Positions 39,701 to 49,277 of a DNA stretch of 64,000 bases are shown in pieces. Position numbers and translations under genes: made by a program. The notes beneath the pieces are model-generated. The model ran no database searches, had not been told where the DNA came from, and saw only the letters and a program-made list of their open reading frames with translations. The stretch comes from Anseranas semipalmata (Eukaryota; Chordata; Aves; Anseriformes; Anseranatidae), in contig VXAA01002238.1 in NCBI GenBank assembly GCA_013399115.1, positions 1 through 64,000 of the forward strand, written 5' to 3'. The first letter of the stretch is position 1; every line of letters starts with the position of its first letter.

Positions 39701-42700
39701 GCACACAAAATGAAGGTCTCAGAGAATGGCTTAACAAGTGTATTTTCTCTTTCCTACTTCCAGTAGAGGTGCAACTGAGATTGCTTTGGCTTTTAAAAAT
39801 GGGCTAAGGCGTTGTCTTTCTACTTTAAGCCTTTTGTCATAGCTTTTATCATTTTAAATCTGTGTCCTGCAATCAGAATTAATCTTTAAGTTACTGAAGG
39901 CAGTGGAGGATGCTGTAAATTCATTGTTCTGTCACACGTCTGAATTTTTGAAATACTTTTGTACCAAAAAAGAGTATATTGCCCCAAGATATAGCATCTC
40001 AAATGGGAAGAAAAAGTAAGTATAGACTGTTACTTTGGTACAAATTTTGGTAATAGGAAATGGATTATATCATCTTTTCACATTACATAAACATATCTGT
40101 AACTAGTGTAGGCTGGAGAAGTCTTACAGATATAAGCAATATATATAGGTATATGCAATATAGAGAGATATAAGGAGGTCCCAAGTTCAAATTCTGACTC
40201 TCCTAGTGATGAAATCTGTTCCTGTGGGACATTCCTGTTCCAGCGTGTGATGTATTTCAGCATGTTGCATGATAAAGGAAGTAAATAGACCGTAAAGCAT
40301 CAATCAGAGGTCTTTTCTGAATACTTATCAATGTGTGAGTAAGTCACACTAATAATTTTCCCTTAAGGAAAATGTTAAATATATGTAATGAGTGTGATGA
40401 TATACAGATTTTTAAACAGAATGTTTTTATATACATATGTGCATGTACATACACATACAGATGTATATGTGTGTGTATCTATATGTAGAAGTCATCCCTT
40501 TCCTCTCGTACTGCTGTCTTTGGAGCTACACTGGCAATCAAATATAGGAGGTAAAGTGAAGCCGATTGTGTTTCAGATGTCTGGCTCACAGCTTGTGATT
40601 TTGTGACAAGGATATTTAATTGTATGCTATACAAAATGGATTTCTCCTATTGTTTATTTGTGCTGTAAACAACTGAAACTTGTACCCACTGAAGTACACG
40701 AGTACATATTGCGTCCTCTACACGTGAATATTAAAACTCTAGCGAATACAATACTTGAAATCACTTCTAAGCTCTGCTGTTTCGACTTGCTGTGTTCTAG
40801 AAATGCAATCACAGTAAAAATTCCACCAAAAATACAGTATTACTTAAAATCTTACTCCTGGTCCCTGATGTAATAAGGCAGATTCAATTAAGAGAATAAG
40901 AACACAGGAACACGCTGGCTTTCCAGCTCCGAGTCCAGACGCGATGGGGAAGCAGCTCCAAGCAGACGGCAGGGCTGCAGCTGTGCTGCTCCTTGCCTTG
41001 CGCTGGGTAGAGTCAGCCCGTTAGTCGTAGGGGCAGTGGCTGAATGAAAGCCTGAGGAGGTATGTTGTATTCCCTCTTGTGGTTCTAGGATCTCAGCAAG
41101 TCGATTTCTCAGTGGCTATTTTTCTTATTTAAAAGATGGAAATGTATTTGCATTTTATTGTGCAAGAGTTTTATGAATATTGTCACGGTGGATGTGGAGA
41201 AGAAAGGTTTGCAGGTTTGGCACGGTGTTCTGAATGGCTAGGAAAGATTTTACAAGGCTGCATACCTTTGTTCAAGATTTGCATATTGAAGGAAAGCTTG
41301 ATACGGCACGCTGCTACCTAGAGAAGAACAGCTGTGACATGCAAAACAACAGGCTGAGAGAGAACAGGGTAGGCAGAGGCCTGCCCTTCTAATCTTTGTG
41401 TGCCACGGGAACCGCCTTCAGAACGGGCTGGAAATAAAAACATTAAACATTTCTTCTGGGTAGGACGTGAATAGAGAAAATTGTGAGAGTCACTGTGAGA
41501 AAGGGCAGATACATATACGGAGACAAAGGCTACTTTTCAGTATATACATGAAATGGCAAAATAATAAATGATGTCGCAGAAGGGAAGGAGAAGATGCTGA
41601 TGCTGGTGAAAACCCTGCCAGCCACTGCCTAAGTCCCATATATTCAGTAAGAAACTTGCAATTTCATTTCTCATTGCATTTAGAAGGCAGGTCCTTGCTA
41701 CTTCTCCATCGAACAACTAAAGCTGACGTTACTTGAAGTCCATTGGTGATGTGAATAACTGTTCAAATCTGGTCATCTGCCATTTTGTAAGCAGGTGTCC
41801 GTGGTTAATTTTTATCAGCCTTGTAACCCTTGAGGAGTTGCTCCTTTGATTCAACAACTCCCCTTTTCTATAGCAACAGAAATGTCTACCATATGTTTAT
41901 GGGTCACTGCAGAAAAACCTGACAGCCTGCTCTTACACAGAGTGCTGTAACCTTTCAAGGATTGAAATACTCAGATTGAATATTGCAGTATTTTAACTAA
42001 CTACTTTTAAAATTGACGTATTATATACTGTTAATGTGCTCTCATTCCCAAAGAAATTCTCTGACCCAGTAAATTGATACAATTGGAAATTTAAACCTCT
42101 GGGGGTTGATTCCACTGGTTAGTATTTGCTTTATTGAGCGCTGATAAATGAAGACTCTCTGTGTGGAAGAAAATGGAATAACTTAGGGCATGCTGTGGTG
42201 CTTGGCTGGTTGCTTTAAACCTGTGACCCCCCCAGGGACTGGGCAAGGTCCCCGGGAGGAGTGACCCTGGGTGCTCTGTGCTCTGTCCGTTGCTGGCTGG
42301 CTGCACCGAGTGAGGCCAGTGACCAGACAAACTCGGACTCCAGCCTAGAGAGGTGGGATTTCACAACCTAAATTCCACCAGAAACCATTTCTTAATGTTG
42401 TTTTCCTACCTGTGATAGTATTTATGTGCCTTTTAAAATGTGTTTATTTAAAATACAGGCTCTGAGAGGTAATTATGATTCTATCTGAAGAAGTATATTT
42501 TTTTATAATAGCAAAATACCTGTGTTCCACATGCAGAGCAATTAGTGCCACTTTACTCAGGAAAAGGAAGGCCGTTACCAGCATCTGCATTCAACTGACA
42601 AATATGCCTCTCAATACTGCTCAATTAATGTCTTTCAGATTGGAAAAAATAGCAGTGTAGCTTTGTCACAATCCAGTCCTTCGAGTACATCAAACCCAGT

Positions 42701-45700
42701 ACACAACAGACAAGTAAGTTGCTTTTAAAAAAGTGCACTTAAATAGTCTGTAAGTGGTTTTGAAATAATTAATGTTGTAAAACCTTAAAATACAATTTCT
42801 TTATAAATACAATTCGTTATAGAAGCTTTCTTTCAGTGAAGTAATATTAGATTTTTTTCCTCTCACTTAGGATTTTTGCAGCTATTTTCCCCTCTGAGAT
42901 TTGTGAATAACAAGTCTTCTGCTTTTTTTCACCACCTATACTATGCTTCAGGTTGGCTTATGTGATGCCCACTGGCTGTTGCTTTGGTGATACAAACTCA
43001 GCAGCAGCAGAAAGTGTGTCTCCACAGGATCCAGCTAAGCTAGCGTGTCTTTTCTATCCAACTTCCTCTGCTGAGCAAGGTGGCACAGCAAAGTCCCCAA
43101 ATTGGCGCAGAAGAGACAGCATTTAAAAATAGGCAGAAACTGAAAGCAGCAAAGGAAGGACAGAAACAGGACAGAGAAGACAGAGGACTTGATTATTCAG
43201 AGAAACTAATTTGAAAGCATAACCTGAATTCTTCTTAGAGTGTAAGAAATCCTTAGCACTCCCACCATGCCTGTTTGTCACACAGACTACTAGTCAGGAA
43301 CTGTAGTAAATCCTGTAACACAGCTCTTTTGTGAGGACAGGCATTTGACCTGCCCTTCAGCCCTCCTCTCTCTAGAGGACTGAAAGACTAATTTATTTTT
43401 TGCAGTGTGGCGCCCTACTGTTTGACTCTTCAAGGTGGGTGACTTATCAAGAATTCATTATCAAAATCCTTGGTGTGAAAAAGTTTCCTCCTCACTGAGG
43501 TGTGTGGTCACATGTAAACAAAAATTGCAGCAGATTTTTCTGTATGACCAGTCAGTATTTTAGAATCCTGTTACATGTTCTGGCCACATTGCACAGTAGT
43601 TATTCCAAATGGCTGTGCTACCTAGTTTCTGCTATGCAGATGCAGCAAAAGAATAGTAATGACTGTAGTGACGATAACCCCCAACTGTCTCACCATTAAA
43701 ACACTTTCTGAGTCACTTGCATCCTGAGATGAACTGTCAAATGCTAAAATAACCCCCCCACCCCTTTGTACTGAATGCAAAGGAGCATACATATGACAGG
43801 ACTACAATGAAGGGAAATAAGTGGAAAGTTTCTTCATACTGAAGCACTTGTAGGGACTGGCATTTTGCTGTGTGAGACACTGTCGTCATCCAACTGCCAG
43901 GGACAGATGTGGGATAAAGCTCTTTTGAAGTGTAAAACTGTTTTTGCTTTAACCTCCTGCTCCTGTATTACTATAAAATGCACACTTCCCGAGGAGCAAA
44001 GCTTGTTGGGATCTGTTGCCTAGATCCTATGGGAAAAACCTAACAGGACAAAGAGCATTAATTCTGTGGCAGCCATACATAAACAGAGGCTATTGCTGAG
44101 CTTTTCAGCTGCCTGTTTCCATGACTTTATCAAAAATAGAAGTGTTTGCTTGTTCTAAGCCCCACAGACTCTTTATTGTTAAAAATACATTTCTGTCAGT
44201 TTAGTAGCTGAGTATGGAGTTCAGAATACAAATACAAAAGAAAACGAAGATGTATTAAGCTTTATTGAACATTTTTTTGCCTGTTTGTAGGGTTTTTTTG
44301 TGTTAACTCTGACACAGGATTTTAGTGTTTGGAACCATGAATAATGACTACCTATCTAATGAATGCTTGCCACTGTCAAAATAAATCTGAGCTGCTTTGC
44401 TGACAGGTTTCATCTCCGATCTGGCAACTGAATAGTCTCTAAATAAAATTTTAGTCTTAAGCTGTGCTGTAATATTTCTTTATAAAGGAGTTATTAATTA
44501 GGTATCAATAAGTGGATCTGCAAGTATATGCTGTGGCAGTCAAGATATTATTGGGGGAGCCTGAGCTTTCTTGCTTTTAATATTAGTGTTGTAACAACCA
44601 TGATAGGGAGTCCAGGTTGAGGCAAGGCCTATAGTGATTTATGTTACTACACTGGGTTTTACAGTTGGAAAAAACAGACAAGTTTTCATGAATCCAAGCC
44701 TGAAAAGCAGACTTGCAACAATTCAGTTTGAAATAGAATGGCAGCCATCAAGCCAAATGTGAGTATAGAGCAGTTCCTCTGGACTTCCTCCCCTGTGTTA
44801 GCTGGTCAGGCAATTTGTCAGAGTTGCCTGCTGGAGCAGAGGGGGGAGCTAGAAGGCAGGAAGGTTGTTGTTTCTCAAGAGAAGGGAGAGTGGTAGGTGG
44901 AAATGAAGCAGTGAGAAAATTGCAACAGTCCAAAACAGTCTCTCTTTTGAACCTGTGATTGCCAGTATGCAGTCATACTAGGAAAATTGGCTTCCTCACT
45001 CAGCTTCTGCAGGTGTCTAGTCAAAACCGAGAGGACATGCGGTAGTGCTGTGAAAGTCAACCGCCACCAGTAACCAGATCTTTTCCATTACTGATGTGTG
45101 AGATTGTTGTAGGCTAACCCCGGCGGGCAGCTAAGCCCCACGCAGCCGCTTGCTCGCTCTCCCTCAGTGGGGTGGGGAAGAGAATCGGAAGGGTAAAAGT
45201 GAGAAAACTTGCGGATTGAGATAAAGACAGTTTAATAGGTAAACCAAAAGCTGCACGCACAAGCAAAGCAAAATAAGGAATTCGTTCATTATGTCCCATC
45301 AGCAGGCAGATGTTCAGCCATTTCCAGAAAGGCAGGCCTCATCATGCATAACAGTTGCTTGGGAAGACAAATGCCATAACTATGTGTCCTCCTTTCCTCC
45401 TTCTTCCAGCTTTTATTGCTGAGCGTGCCGCCACATGGTTTGGAATATCCCTTTGGTCAGTCTGAGTCAGCTCTCCTGGCTGTGTCCCCTCCCAGCTTCT
45501 TGTGCACCCCCAACCTACTTGCTGGCCAGGCAGCGTGAGAAGCAGAAAAGGCTTTTGATGCTGTGTGAGCACTGCTCAGCAACAGCTCAGACATCGGTGT
45601 GATATCAACACCGCTTTCCTTACAAATCCAAAACATAGTACCACACAAACCAGTATGAAGAAAATGAACTCTCTCCCAGACAAAACCAGTACAGAGAAAA

Positions 45701-46635
45701 AGGGGCCCCATGGTCTGATTTCACAAAAGTAGTTTATTTTGGTCATTTGCTACGTTTGCTGAGGCACATTATGTGCTCAAATATTCCTGCATAGGACTGG
45801 TGGACTGTGATGGTAACCGTCGTGGGCCTCTGCTGTGTTCCATCGCATAAATTCAGGTTAAACTCGGACAAGTTGTTCTCAATTCATGTTTAATTTGAAC
45901 CTTGCTGCACCTATTTGAGACCTGAACAGGGGCTTATATACATAAAAGCATGTCTGTTTTTCCAGCTGTTGTTGCTTTCATAAAAAATACTACCTTTCCT
46001 TACAAAATCTACTTGTTTTTTAATAAACATTAATGGAATGATAGTTTTACAGTCAAGTTTTTTGTGCCTGTTGATACAAACTATGTATTAAAAGCTTGTT
46101 TTCTCCAAATTTTATCCTTGTTCTAGGTTTATAACTAATCAAGTGTTTTTTTCTTCATAGTGCTTTTAGGTGCCTGAATGTGTTAATACTTCGAGACCTC
46201 AGTATGCGGTGGTTTTTAAATACTGAGTAACTAGATCTTTTTATTAAGGGAAGGTGACAATGTGTATGCTGGATGGGGTTTCATCATGCATGAAAACATG
46301 CTGTGCAGGGGAAAAGATTCTTCAGAGTTGTTGTCTAATTGCTGCTCTTTATTTCTAATGATACACTGAGTTAATGAACGTAAGATTCACCAAAGCTTTG
46401 TAAAATCAGATAGTCCCAAAAGGAAATACCCAGTTTTTTCAAAGCAATTCCTTTTCTTAAAGCTCTAATGTAATCAGTAAGTAGGGATGAAATAAATTCC
46501 TGGTTTGAGTTCTCTCAAATGCAGATGTTGTTAAAGTATTATGTACTGAAAGACATTTTCTCGTTCTGAACCTGGCTCTGGTTTTTCTTTTAGAAGACAT
46601 CAAACCGGACTGGTAGAATAAGGACTCTTCCATAA
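15123..46635 (+). CDS. ATXN7L1: ATXN7L1, ataxin-7-like 1 (5'-partial, nine coding exons)
   Basis: Joined coding exons are 15123-15345, 24083-24366, 29275-29357, 30210-30466, 32811-33003, 34264-34385, 37645-38593, 42639-42713 and 46594-46635. They give 2,228 nt in one open frame, 742 residues ending ...RIRTLP and TAA. Every intron is GT-AG and every phase joins. The family protein is about 860 residues, so about 120 N-terminal residues, including most of the C2H2-type SAGA-binding zinc finger, lie upstream. Visible order: end of that finger (ERRHG), a basic Ser/Pro/Lys linker, the SCA7 motif C-x10-C-x5-C-x2-H at residues 179-199, an acidic patch (SSDEGEADGAEE), a conserved aromatic block (FCSYGSRLMGRGYYVFD) and a Ser/Lys-rich tail. 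Ataxin-7 paralogues anchor the deubiquitinase module to SAGA, and the SCA7 domain contacts nucleosomes (family knowledge). No polyglutamine tract is visible. ATXN7 and ATXN7L2 are the alternatives; flanking EFCAB10 and RINT1 and the near-identical block order favour ATXN7L1. Confidence 0.95.
15503..15555. repeat. AT-rich repeat with two TATGTACATATATATA units
   Basis: Two near-identical ATGTACATATATATA stretches flank a TATATTATT centre just downstream of coding exon A. Simple-sequence origin; the element is nearly palindromic. Confidence 0.7.
16075..16200 (+). repeat. MIR-like ancient SINE
   Basis: The sequence follows the MIR order in the sense direction: ACTCGGGAGATTTGGGTTCA, then a Cys/Thr-rich-looking middle, then CTCTGCCTCAGTTCTGTGTC and TTTGAGATAATAGGACTTCC. 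Similarity is to remembered consensus only, and the copy is strongly diverged. Confidence 0.5.
17098..17220 (-). repeat. MIR-like ancient SINE, reverse orientation
   Basis: On the minus strand the segment reads AATTCAGACTCTTAATGATT, then GTGTGATGATTACAG, then TATGTGCCTCATCTTCCCCA, then GATAATACTATC-like sequence and CTCCTTGCAGAGC. This matches the ordered blocks of the MIR core and 3' part. It is the clearest of the MIR-like copies here. Confidence 0.6.
18480..18760. other. GC-rich intronic patch
   Basis: About 280 bases of C/G-rich sequence in an AT-rich intron, with modest CpG content. Frames on both strands are open for about 70 codons, but only because stop codons are rare at this composition. 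No family is recognised. Confidence 0.3.
19690..20395 (-). repeat. Ancient CR1/L3-like LINE remnant, reverse orientation
   Basis: Read on the + strand, the segment keeps the block order of a reversed CR1/L3 3' region: an AACTGGAAGACATACTCTAG-type block, ACTTTACATTTGG plus TGTATT, CCATCAGCAAATGTTACCA, CCCCCTAGC plus ACACCCTCATTGG, and GAAAACTAAC. Each block is diverged and separated by small indels. No intact reading frame remains. Confidence 0.5.
21593..21675. other. Assembly gap (83 N) beside an A29 tract
   Basis: A run of 83 N is followed by CTGCCGTTT and a 29-base A run (21,685-21,713). The gap is probably a sequencing or assembly failure at a homopolymer or small repeat. The true length is unknown. 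Confidence 0.95.
24083..24366 (+). CDS. ATXN7L1: ATXN7L1 coding exon B (Ser/Thr-rich linker)
   Basis: Acceptor TTTGGTTTTGCAG precedes the exon and donor GTGAGT follows. The 284 nt encode residues 75-169 of the visible protein, from CVPVPVVSLEKIPNLVKADG to KPYKRLS. A run of Thr and Ser codons (TTTTITSSSASSSS) is built from mixed ACC/ACT and TCC/TCT codons. The PPSPEKILNGKG motif is conserved in the paralogue. It enters with the third base of Cys and leaves with the first base of Glu. Confidence 0.95.
25778..25815. repeat. AAAAT and AT microsatellite
   Basis: AAATAAAAT-type units pass into an AT dinucleotide run in an ATXN7L1 intron. Confidence 0.8.
26996..27027. repeat. Perfect 32-bp AT-repeat palindrome
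   Basis: TGC, thirteen AT units and GCA make a sequence identical to its own reverse complement. It is a dinucleotide microsatellite that could extrude as a cruciform. The flanks continue AT-rich to about 27,100. Confidence 0.9.
29275..29357 (+). CDS. ATXN7L1: ATXN7L1 coding exon C (SCA7 zinc motif, first three Cys)
   Basis: Acceptor CCCCCATCAAACAG precedes the exon and donor GTATTT follows. The 83 nt encode EREFDPNKHCGVLDP to SLTCK. Cys179, Cys190 and Cys196 (visible numbering) are three of the four zinc ligands of the SCA7 domain; the His is in the next exon. Spacing C-x10-C-x5-C matches the atypical Cys3His pattern of ataxin-7 proteins. Confidence 0.96.
29358..30209 (+). other. ATXN7L1: ATXN7L1 intron splitting the SCA7 zinc motif
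   Basis: An 852-bp AT-rich phase-0 intron, with donor GTATTT and acceptor CTATTTTTAG. Nothing beyond unique AT-rich sequence is seen. Confidence 0.85.
30210..30466 (+). CDS. ATXN7L1: ATXN7L1 coding exon D (SCA7 domain, second half)
   Basis: 257 nt encode THSLNHRRAVPGRKKQFDIL to RPPNSVLP plus two bases of Arg. His199 completes the zinc site. The following basic helix-like stretch (RRAVPGRKKQFD, LLAEHKARSREKE) is the most conserved part of the family. After that the sequence is Ser/Pro-rich linker. Donor GTAAGC. Confidence 0.96.
30467..32810 (+). other. ATXN7L1: ATXN7L1 intron between exons D and E
   Basis: A 2.3-kb intron. A 31-bp tandem duplication lies at 32,393-32,454, TA repeats at 32,118-32,132 and CA-rich sequence at 32,166-32,186. 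Several open frames of 60-100 codons occur around 31,170-31,970; none has splice-flanked similarity to anything I recognise. Confidence 0.75.
32393..32454 (+). repeat. 31-bp tandem duplication (two copies)
   Basis: Two head-to-tail 31-bp units starting ATTTAGTATGCTAATTTCAG differ at one base near the end. High identity suggests a recent replication-slippage duplication. Confidence 0.9.
32811..33003 (+). CDS. ATXN7L1: ATXN7L1 coding exon E (acidic patch)
   Basis: 193 nt, acceptor CTCTTTCTAG, donor GTATGT. It encodes PSSANSINSNSSSNHSGYVP to GHHPRPLG. The run SSDEGEADGAEESEKLD is a Ser-Asp/Glu patch that looks like a casein-kinase-type acidic region. The final Gly replaces an Ala in the mammalian protein as I remember it. 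Confidence 0.95.
33004..34263 (+). other. ATXN7L1: ATXN7L1 intron between exons E and F
   Basis: A 1.26-kb intron containing a short CR1 3'-end fragment (34,031-34,087). A 109-codon open frame at 33,426-33,755 lies wholly in the intron and has no recognised similarity. Confidence 0.8.
34031..34087 (+). repeat. CR1 LINE 3'-end fragment
   Basis: It contains AGGTTGGCCTGGGTGATCTT, GGAGATCTTTTCCAACCTAA and ACGATTCTGTGATT, the characteristic tail of chicken-repeat-1 elements. Only about 57 bp survive, typical of the 5' truncation of CR1. This is one of the marks of an avian or other reptilian genome. Confidence 0.85.
34264..34385 (+). CDS. ATXN7L1: ATXN7L1 coding exon F (conserved aromatic block)
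   Basis: 122 nt, acceptor CTTTCAG, donor GTAAGT. It encodes FCSYGSRLMGRGYYVFDRRW then DHFRFALNSMVEKHLNSQMW plus two bases of Lys. This is a near-invariant block in ataxin-7 paralogues and probably a folded segment after the SCA7 domain. Confidence 0.96.
35935..36130 (-). repeat. MIR/L2-like ancient repeat, reverse orientation
   Basis: It keeps the order CTCAAAGTATGTTACAAAGG, TGGGTAAGAATTATTG, ACACTGAGGAACAGA, TTCAAAGTCACCTAGCGAGT and an AGGACTTGC block. This is the reversed 3' part of MIR/L2 as remembered. Diverged, no coding capacity. Confidence 0.6.
36145..36234. repeat. Nested inverted repeat (12 + 11 bp perfect arms)
   Basis: TTCTACCATAAA (36145-36156) is the exact reverse complement of 36223-36234. 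AGTGTTCTGTC (36158-36168) is the exact reverse complement of 36196-36206. The arms nest with one unpaired base on the left, a 16-base bulge on the right and a 27-base loop. It could be a MITE remnant, an RNA hairpin or a local inverted duplication. No open frame. Confidence 0.85.
37176..37213 (+). repeat. 38-bp intronic near-copy of ATXN7L1 exon G sequence
   Basis: It matches 38163-38200 at 37 of 38 positions, same strand, 987 bp apart; the first 31 bases are identical. The other copy encodes NPSSTLNSYQATS inside exon G. Flanks on both sides do not match. Confidence 0.9.
37645..38593 (+). CDS. ATXN7L1: ATXN7L1 coding exon G (large Ser/Lys-rich exon)
   Basis: 949 nt with acceptor TTTTCTGTTCAG and donor GTAAGG, encoding KIPPAADSPMPSPAAH to SSSISRQ (residues 388-704). 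It has a Pro/Ser segment, a hydrophobic conserved patch (SYIMTSAMLSNAAFVT) and basic nuclear-localisation-like clusters (SNKKKKPQ, EGKKRKN). Two Ser runs are visible; the longest, nine Ser at 38072-38098, uses mixed TCA/TCG/TCC codons. The upstream in-frame extension to 37511 is intron: a polypyrimidine tract and AG stand directly before the conserved KIPP. Confidence 0.96.
38594..42638 (+). other. ATXN7L1: ATXN7L1 intron between exons G and H
   Basis: A 4.0-kb intron. It holds a TATG/CA low-complexity stretch at 40,428-40,487 and a short GC-rich segment near 40,920-41,030. Otherwise unique AT-rich sequence. No additional exon was recognised. Confidence 0.75.
40428..40487. repeat. TATG/CATA low-complexity repeat
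   Basis: Imperfect ATAC/ATGTGT units over about 60 bases in an ATXN7L1 intron. Simple-sequence origin. Confidence 0.7.
42639..42713 (+). CDS. ATXN7L1: ATXN7L1 coding exon H
   Basis: 75 nt in phase 0 on both sides, acceptor GTCTTTCAG, donor GTAAGT. It encodes 25 residues from IGKNSSVALSQSSPSS to PVHNRQ. Because it is symmetrical, skipping it would keep the frame. Confidence 0.92.
42714..46593 (+). other. ATXN7L1: ATXN7L1 last intron
   Basis: A 3.9-kb intron holding a solo LTR (45,105-45,693, minus). The remainder is unique AT-rich sequence with no recognised exon. Confidence 0.8.
45105..45693 (-). mobile_element. Solo LTR of an avian endogenous retrovirus (TguLTR5-like)
   Basis: On the minus strand the block begins TGTACTGG and ends CCTACAACA, giving TG...CA ends. 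It contains a poly(A)-type hexamer (AATAAA) and an ATTAAA. The composition and several stretches match a widespread avian ERVL-type LTR as remembered. Flanking pentamers GAGAT and GAGAA are near-identical, consistent with a 5-bp target duplication that has mutated. There is no internal gag, pol or env sequence beside it, so it is a solo LTR left by recombination. Confidence 0.75.
46594..46635 (+). CDS. ATXN7L1: ATXN7L1 terminal coding exon I
   Basis: Acceptor GTTTTTCTTTTAG, then 42 nt encoding KTSNRTGRIRTLP and TAA. The NRTGRIRTLP end is the conserved carboxyl terminus of the paralogue. The exon continues into the 3'UTR. Confidence 0.95.
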   Translation, partial: KTSNRTGRIRTLP

Positions 46636-46930
46636 CAAGGAAAAGGAACCAGCCTATAATCTCTAGCTCTCAGCAGCCCTACTCCACAGGGTTTTTCTTT
46701 TCTATGTCCTGCAGATGGATTTAACCTTTTATGAATTTGTGGTTTTAAAGAGAATCAAATTTACAGAAAACTGTAATAGTGATTTGTTTAGTTTTTCACT
46801 TGTATTTGCCACTGATTTGTGCGTTCTGCTTGGTTATGTTTCATGCCTTTTCAAGCTGTTAGCGTTGCAATGCTCCCTTTGTTTCCTTACCAGAATACAG
46901 TGGACATTCCAAAAAAAAAAAAAAAAAAAA

Positions 46931-46936
46931 AATAAA
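46931..46936 (+). terminator. ATXN7L1: Proximal candidate poly(A) signal, ATXN7L1
   Basis: AATAAA lies about 300 bases after the stop, directly after an A-rich run from 46,911. A second AATAAA lies at 46955-46960. Use of either would give a 3'UTR of about 0.3 kb. The A-run makes false priming of cDNA likely, so cDNA ends here would need care. Confidence 0.4.
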
Positions 46937-48197
46937 GATCATGATTAGAAGAAAAATAAAGAACCTCCAAATTTTTTCATTAAATAAAAATTACAGTAAT
47001 TCTGTATTTAAGTTTGTCCTATGGATAAATATTGAGTGCATTTCTTAGTAATTTGCAAACAGCTGGGGCACTGCAACTTTAGGGACTAATCCTGACTGGT
47101 GCTCTCTACCTACAGCATTTAATGATATCAGTGGGAATTCTGAGTGTTCAGCATCTTCCAGGATCAGGCTCTTAAGGAATCTGTACTTCAATCAATGCAT
47201 AGAGGATTTTTGCACCAAACTGTAGTTAATGTTATCAGAGGCTCACCACGCAAAATCCCCATATGTTGGTGGAATTCTAGACCCCTAAGATTACAGTACT
47301 TGATAACTTCAGTAAACAGTTTGGGTTTGCAAGGACAGGCGTTGAGCAGATTGGCTTGCATTAATAGAATTGCACTGACAGTGTTTCTTATAGGATTACT
47401 GAATAATTTTTTAATAAAATATAGATTTTATAATCAGGAAGCCAATACTAGGTACTGGAACAATAGTACAGAGGAGTTAATTTTTATTTCTACAGTGTTA
47501 AAAGTGCACTTATATGCTGGTTTATTTACATCTTGGGGAAAGGCGAGAGACTGCAAATAGGGAGATTATTACTACTTTCTTTTTTAAAAAAAGAAGGCTT
47601 AAGGCAAATTTTAAGACTAAAAATGTTTAAGCAATTATAAGCAAGGCTAGACCCTTTGAAAAAAGTTTAGAAATATTCTTAAAATAAATTTTTATAGTGT
47701 TAATTTTGTAATAATTTATGTTTTGCTATACTTCAGAGCTAACTGACCGTATAGTTTCAGAAACAGTATGAAACTTAGGAAAGTTTAAGCAATGTTTATA
47801 TTTTTGAAATGTTCTTTGAATTATGTTTTTATTGTACATTTCTTCAGACTGAAAAATGTGTACATATCTTTGTTATTTTTGCACAATTTTTGTCTTGTTC
47901 AGTTTTAGGAGCAGTACTATGTTGATTTTTTTAATTTATTTTGAGTTATAAAACTGCAGGAGTTTAAAAATCTCAGTAACAAAGTCATCCTCTGTAATCA
48001 ATGAACTGCTATTTCTAGTCGTTGAGGGAAAACAGTGGTTGTGAGATTCAGTGGTTGCTTCTGAGAAATAATGCTAATCAGTGACTGAAGGAGCAATTTT
48101 GTAGTTTTAGGAAGCTTTAGCTCTTTCCATGCATCTTTTAATTGGAAAGCTGGAATATGGAGCCTGTCCTTTGAATGCTGCTTTTTTTTTTTTTTTT

Positions 48198-48216
48198 NNN
48201 NNNNNNNNNNNNNNNN
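48198..48216. other. Assembly gap (19 N) inside a T tract
   Basis: Sixteen T precede and seven T follow the 19 N. The gap is almost certainly an unresolved homopolymer in the ATXN7L1 3'UTR. Confidence 0.95.
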
Positions 48217-49277
48217 TTTTTTTCAACTGGCTTACACCTGACAGCATTTCAGGAAAGTTAAGCACCAAGTAAAATCCCACAGTCTTTCATCATCAAAGAA
48301 TCATTATTTAATTATAAGTATCAAAAATTTCAGCCTGAAAAGTGAAATGGAAGTAAACATTTGAAAAAATGGATATAAACTGGACCAGCCTATAATGCAT
48401 TATTAGTGTAGCATTCACTCGGTAGTTCTTTTTCTTCCCCATTTGCCTGAAAATCTTGTGATTTGTTTCCAGCAATAGAGGCTCAGAAGCTTTGGTTGTT
48501 ACACATACGCAATGCATAGGCCCGTCAGCCATAAAAAGCGACTTGGATAACTTGTATGCCTTCTTTTGTATCGATGTAACAATTGTAAATAGTGCTGATC
48601 GACCTTTGTAGAGAATAGTTTATACAGCATATTCTATTATTGCTGATTCTCAGTGAACTATTGTTTTAAAAAAAAAAGAAGAAAAAAAGAAATTTTTCTA
48701 TTTACACCTTATATTTTGTTATGCTGTTGACCCATGGCACTTTAACAAAACTCTGTGGGTTTTGCATAGCTGGTCAGTCATGGGCTATATTAAATAACTG
48801 TTGTTGCACAGAAATGAATTTGCACCTGCTATATTGTGCTTTCCTACTACAGATTTTAGAACCTTTTCCAGAAGACTTTTGAAGAAAGCATGTCCAATCA
48901 TTCTAAGAAAAAAAAAATGCCATACTTGTACAGCCAATTTCTTTTCTACAATCCATATTTTGTAACACTAAGTATTTTCATTCTTTGTCCTGCACCTTTA
49001 TGTATTAGCAGTATCAAATAGAATTCATTCCATGCTTGTGATAATTGTAAGCAGAATAAATGTCTAAAGTAGGTGTAAATAGTAAATTCTATGGCTTACA
49101 GTTTAAAAAAGGAAAAACAGAACAAACATGTATCTGATTGATACTGCCATGGTTCAACACCGGGCCTGGAGATATTCTCTAGTGAGCGATTGTATTTTTG
49201 TTTTTTGGTTTGGTTTTTTTTTTTTTTTTTTTTTTTTGCTTTATTATTATTATTTTTTTTTGTAACATGGCTTTGTA

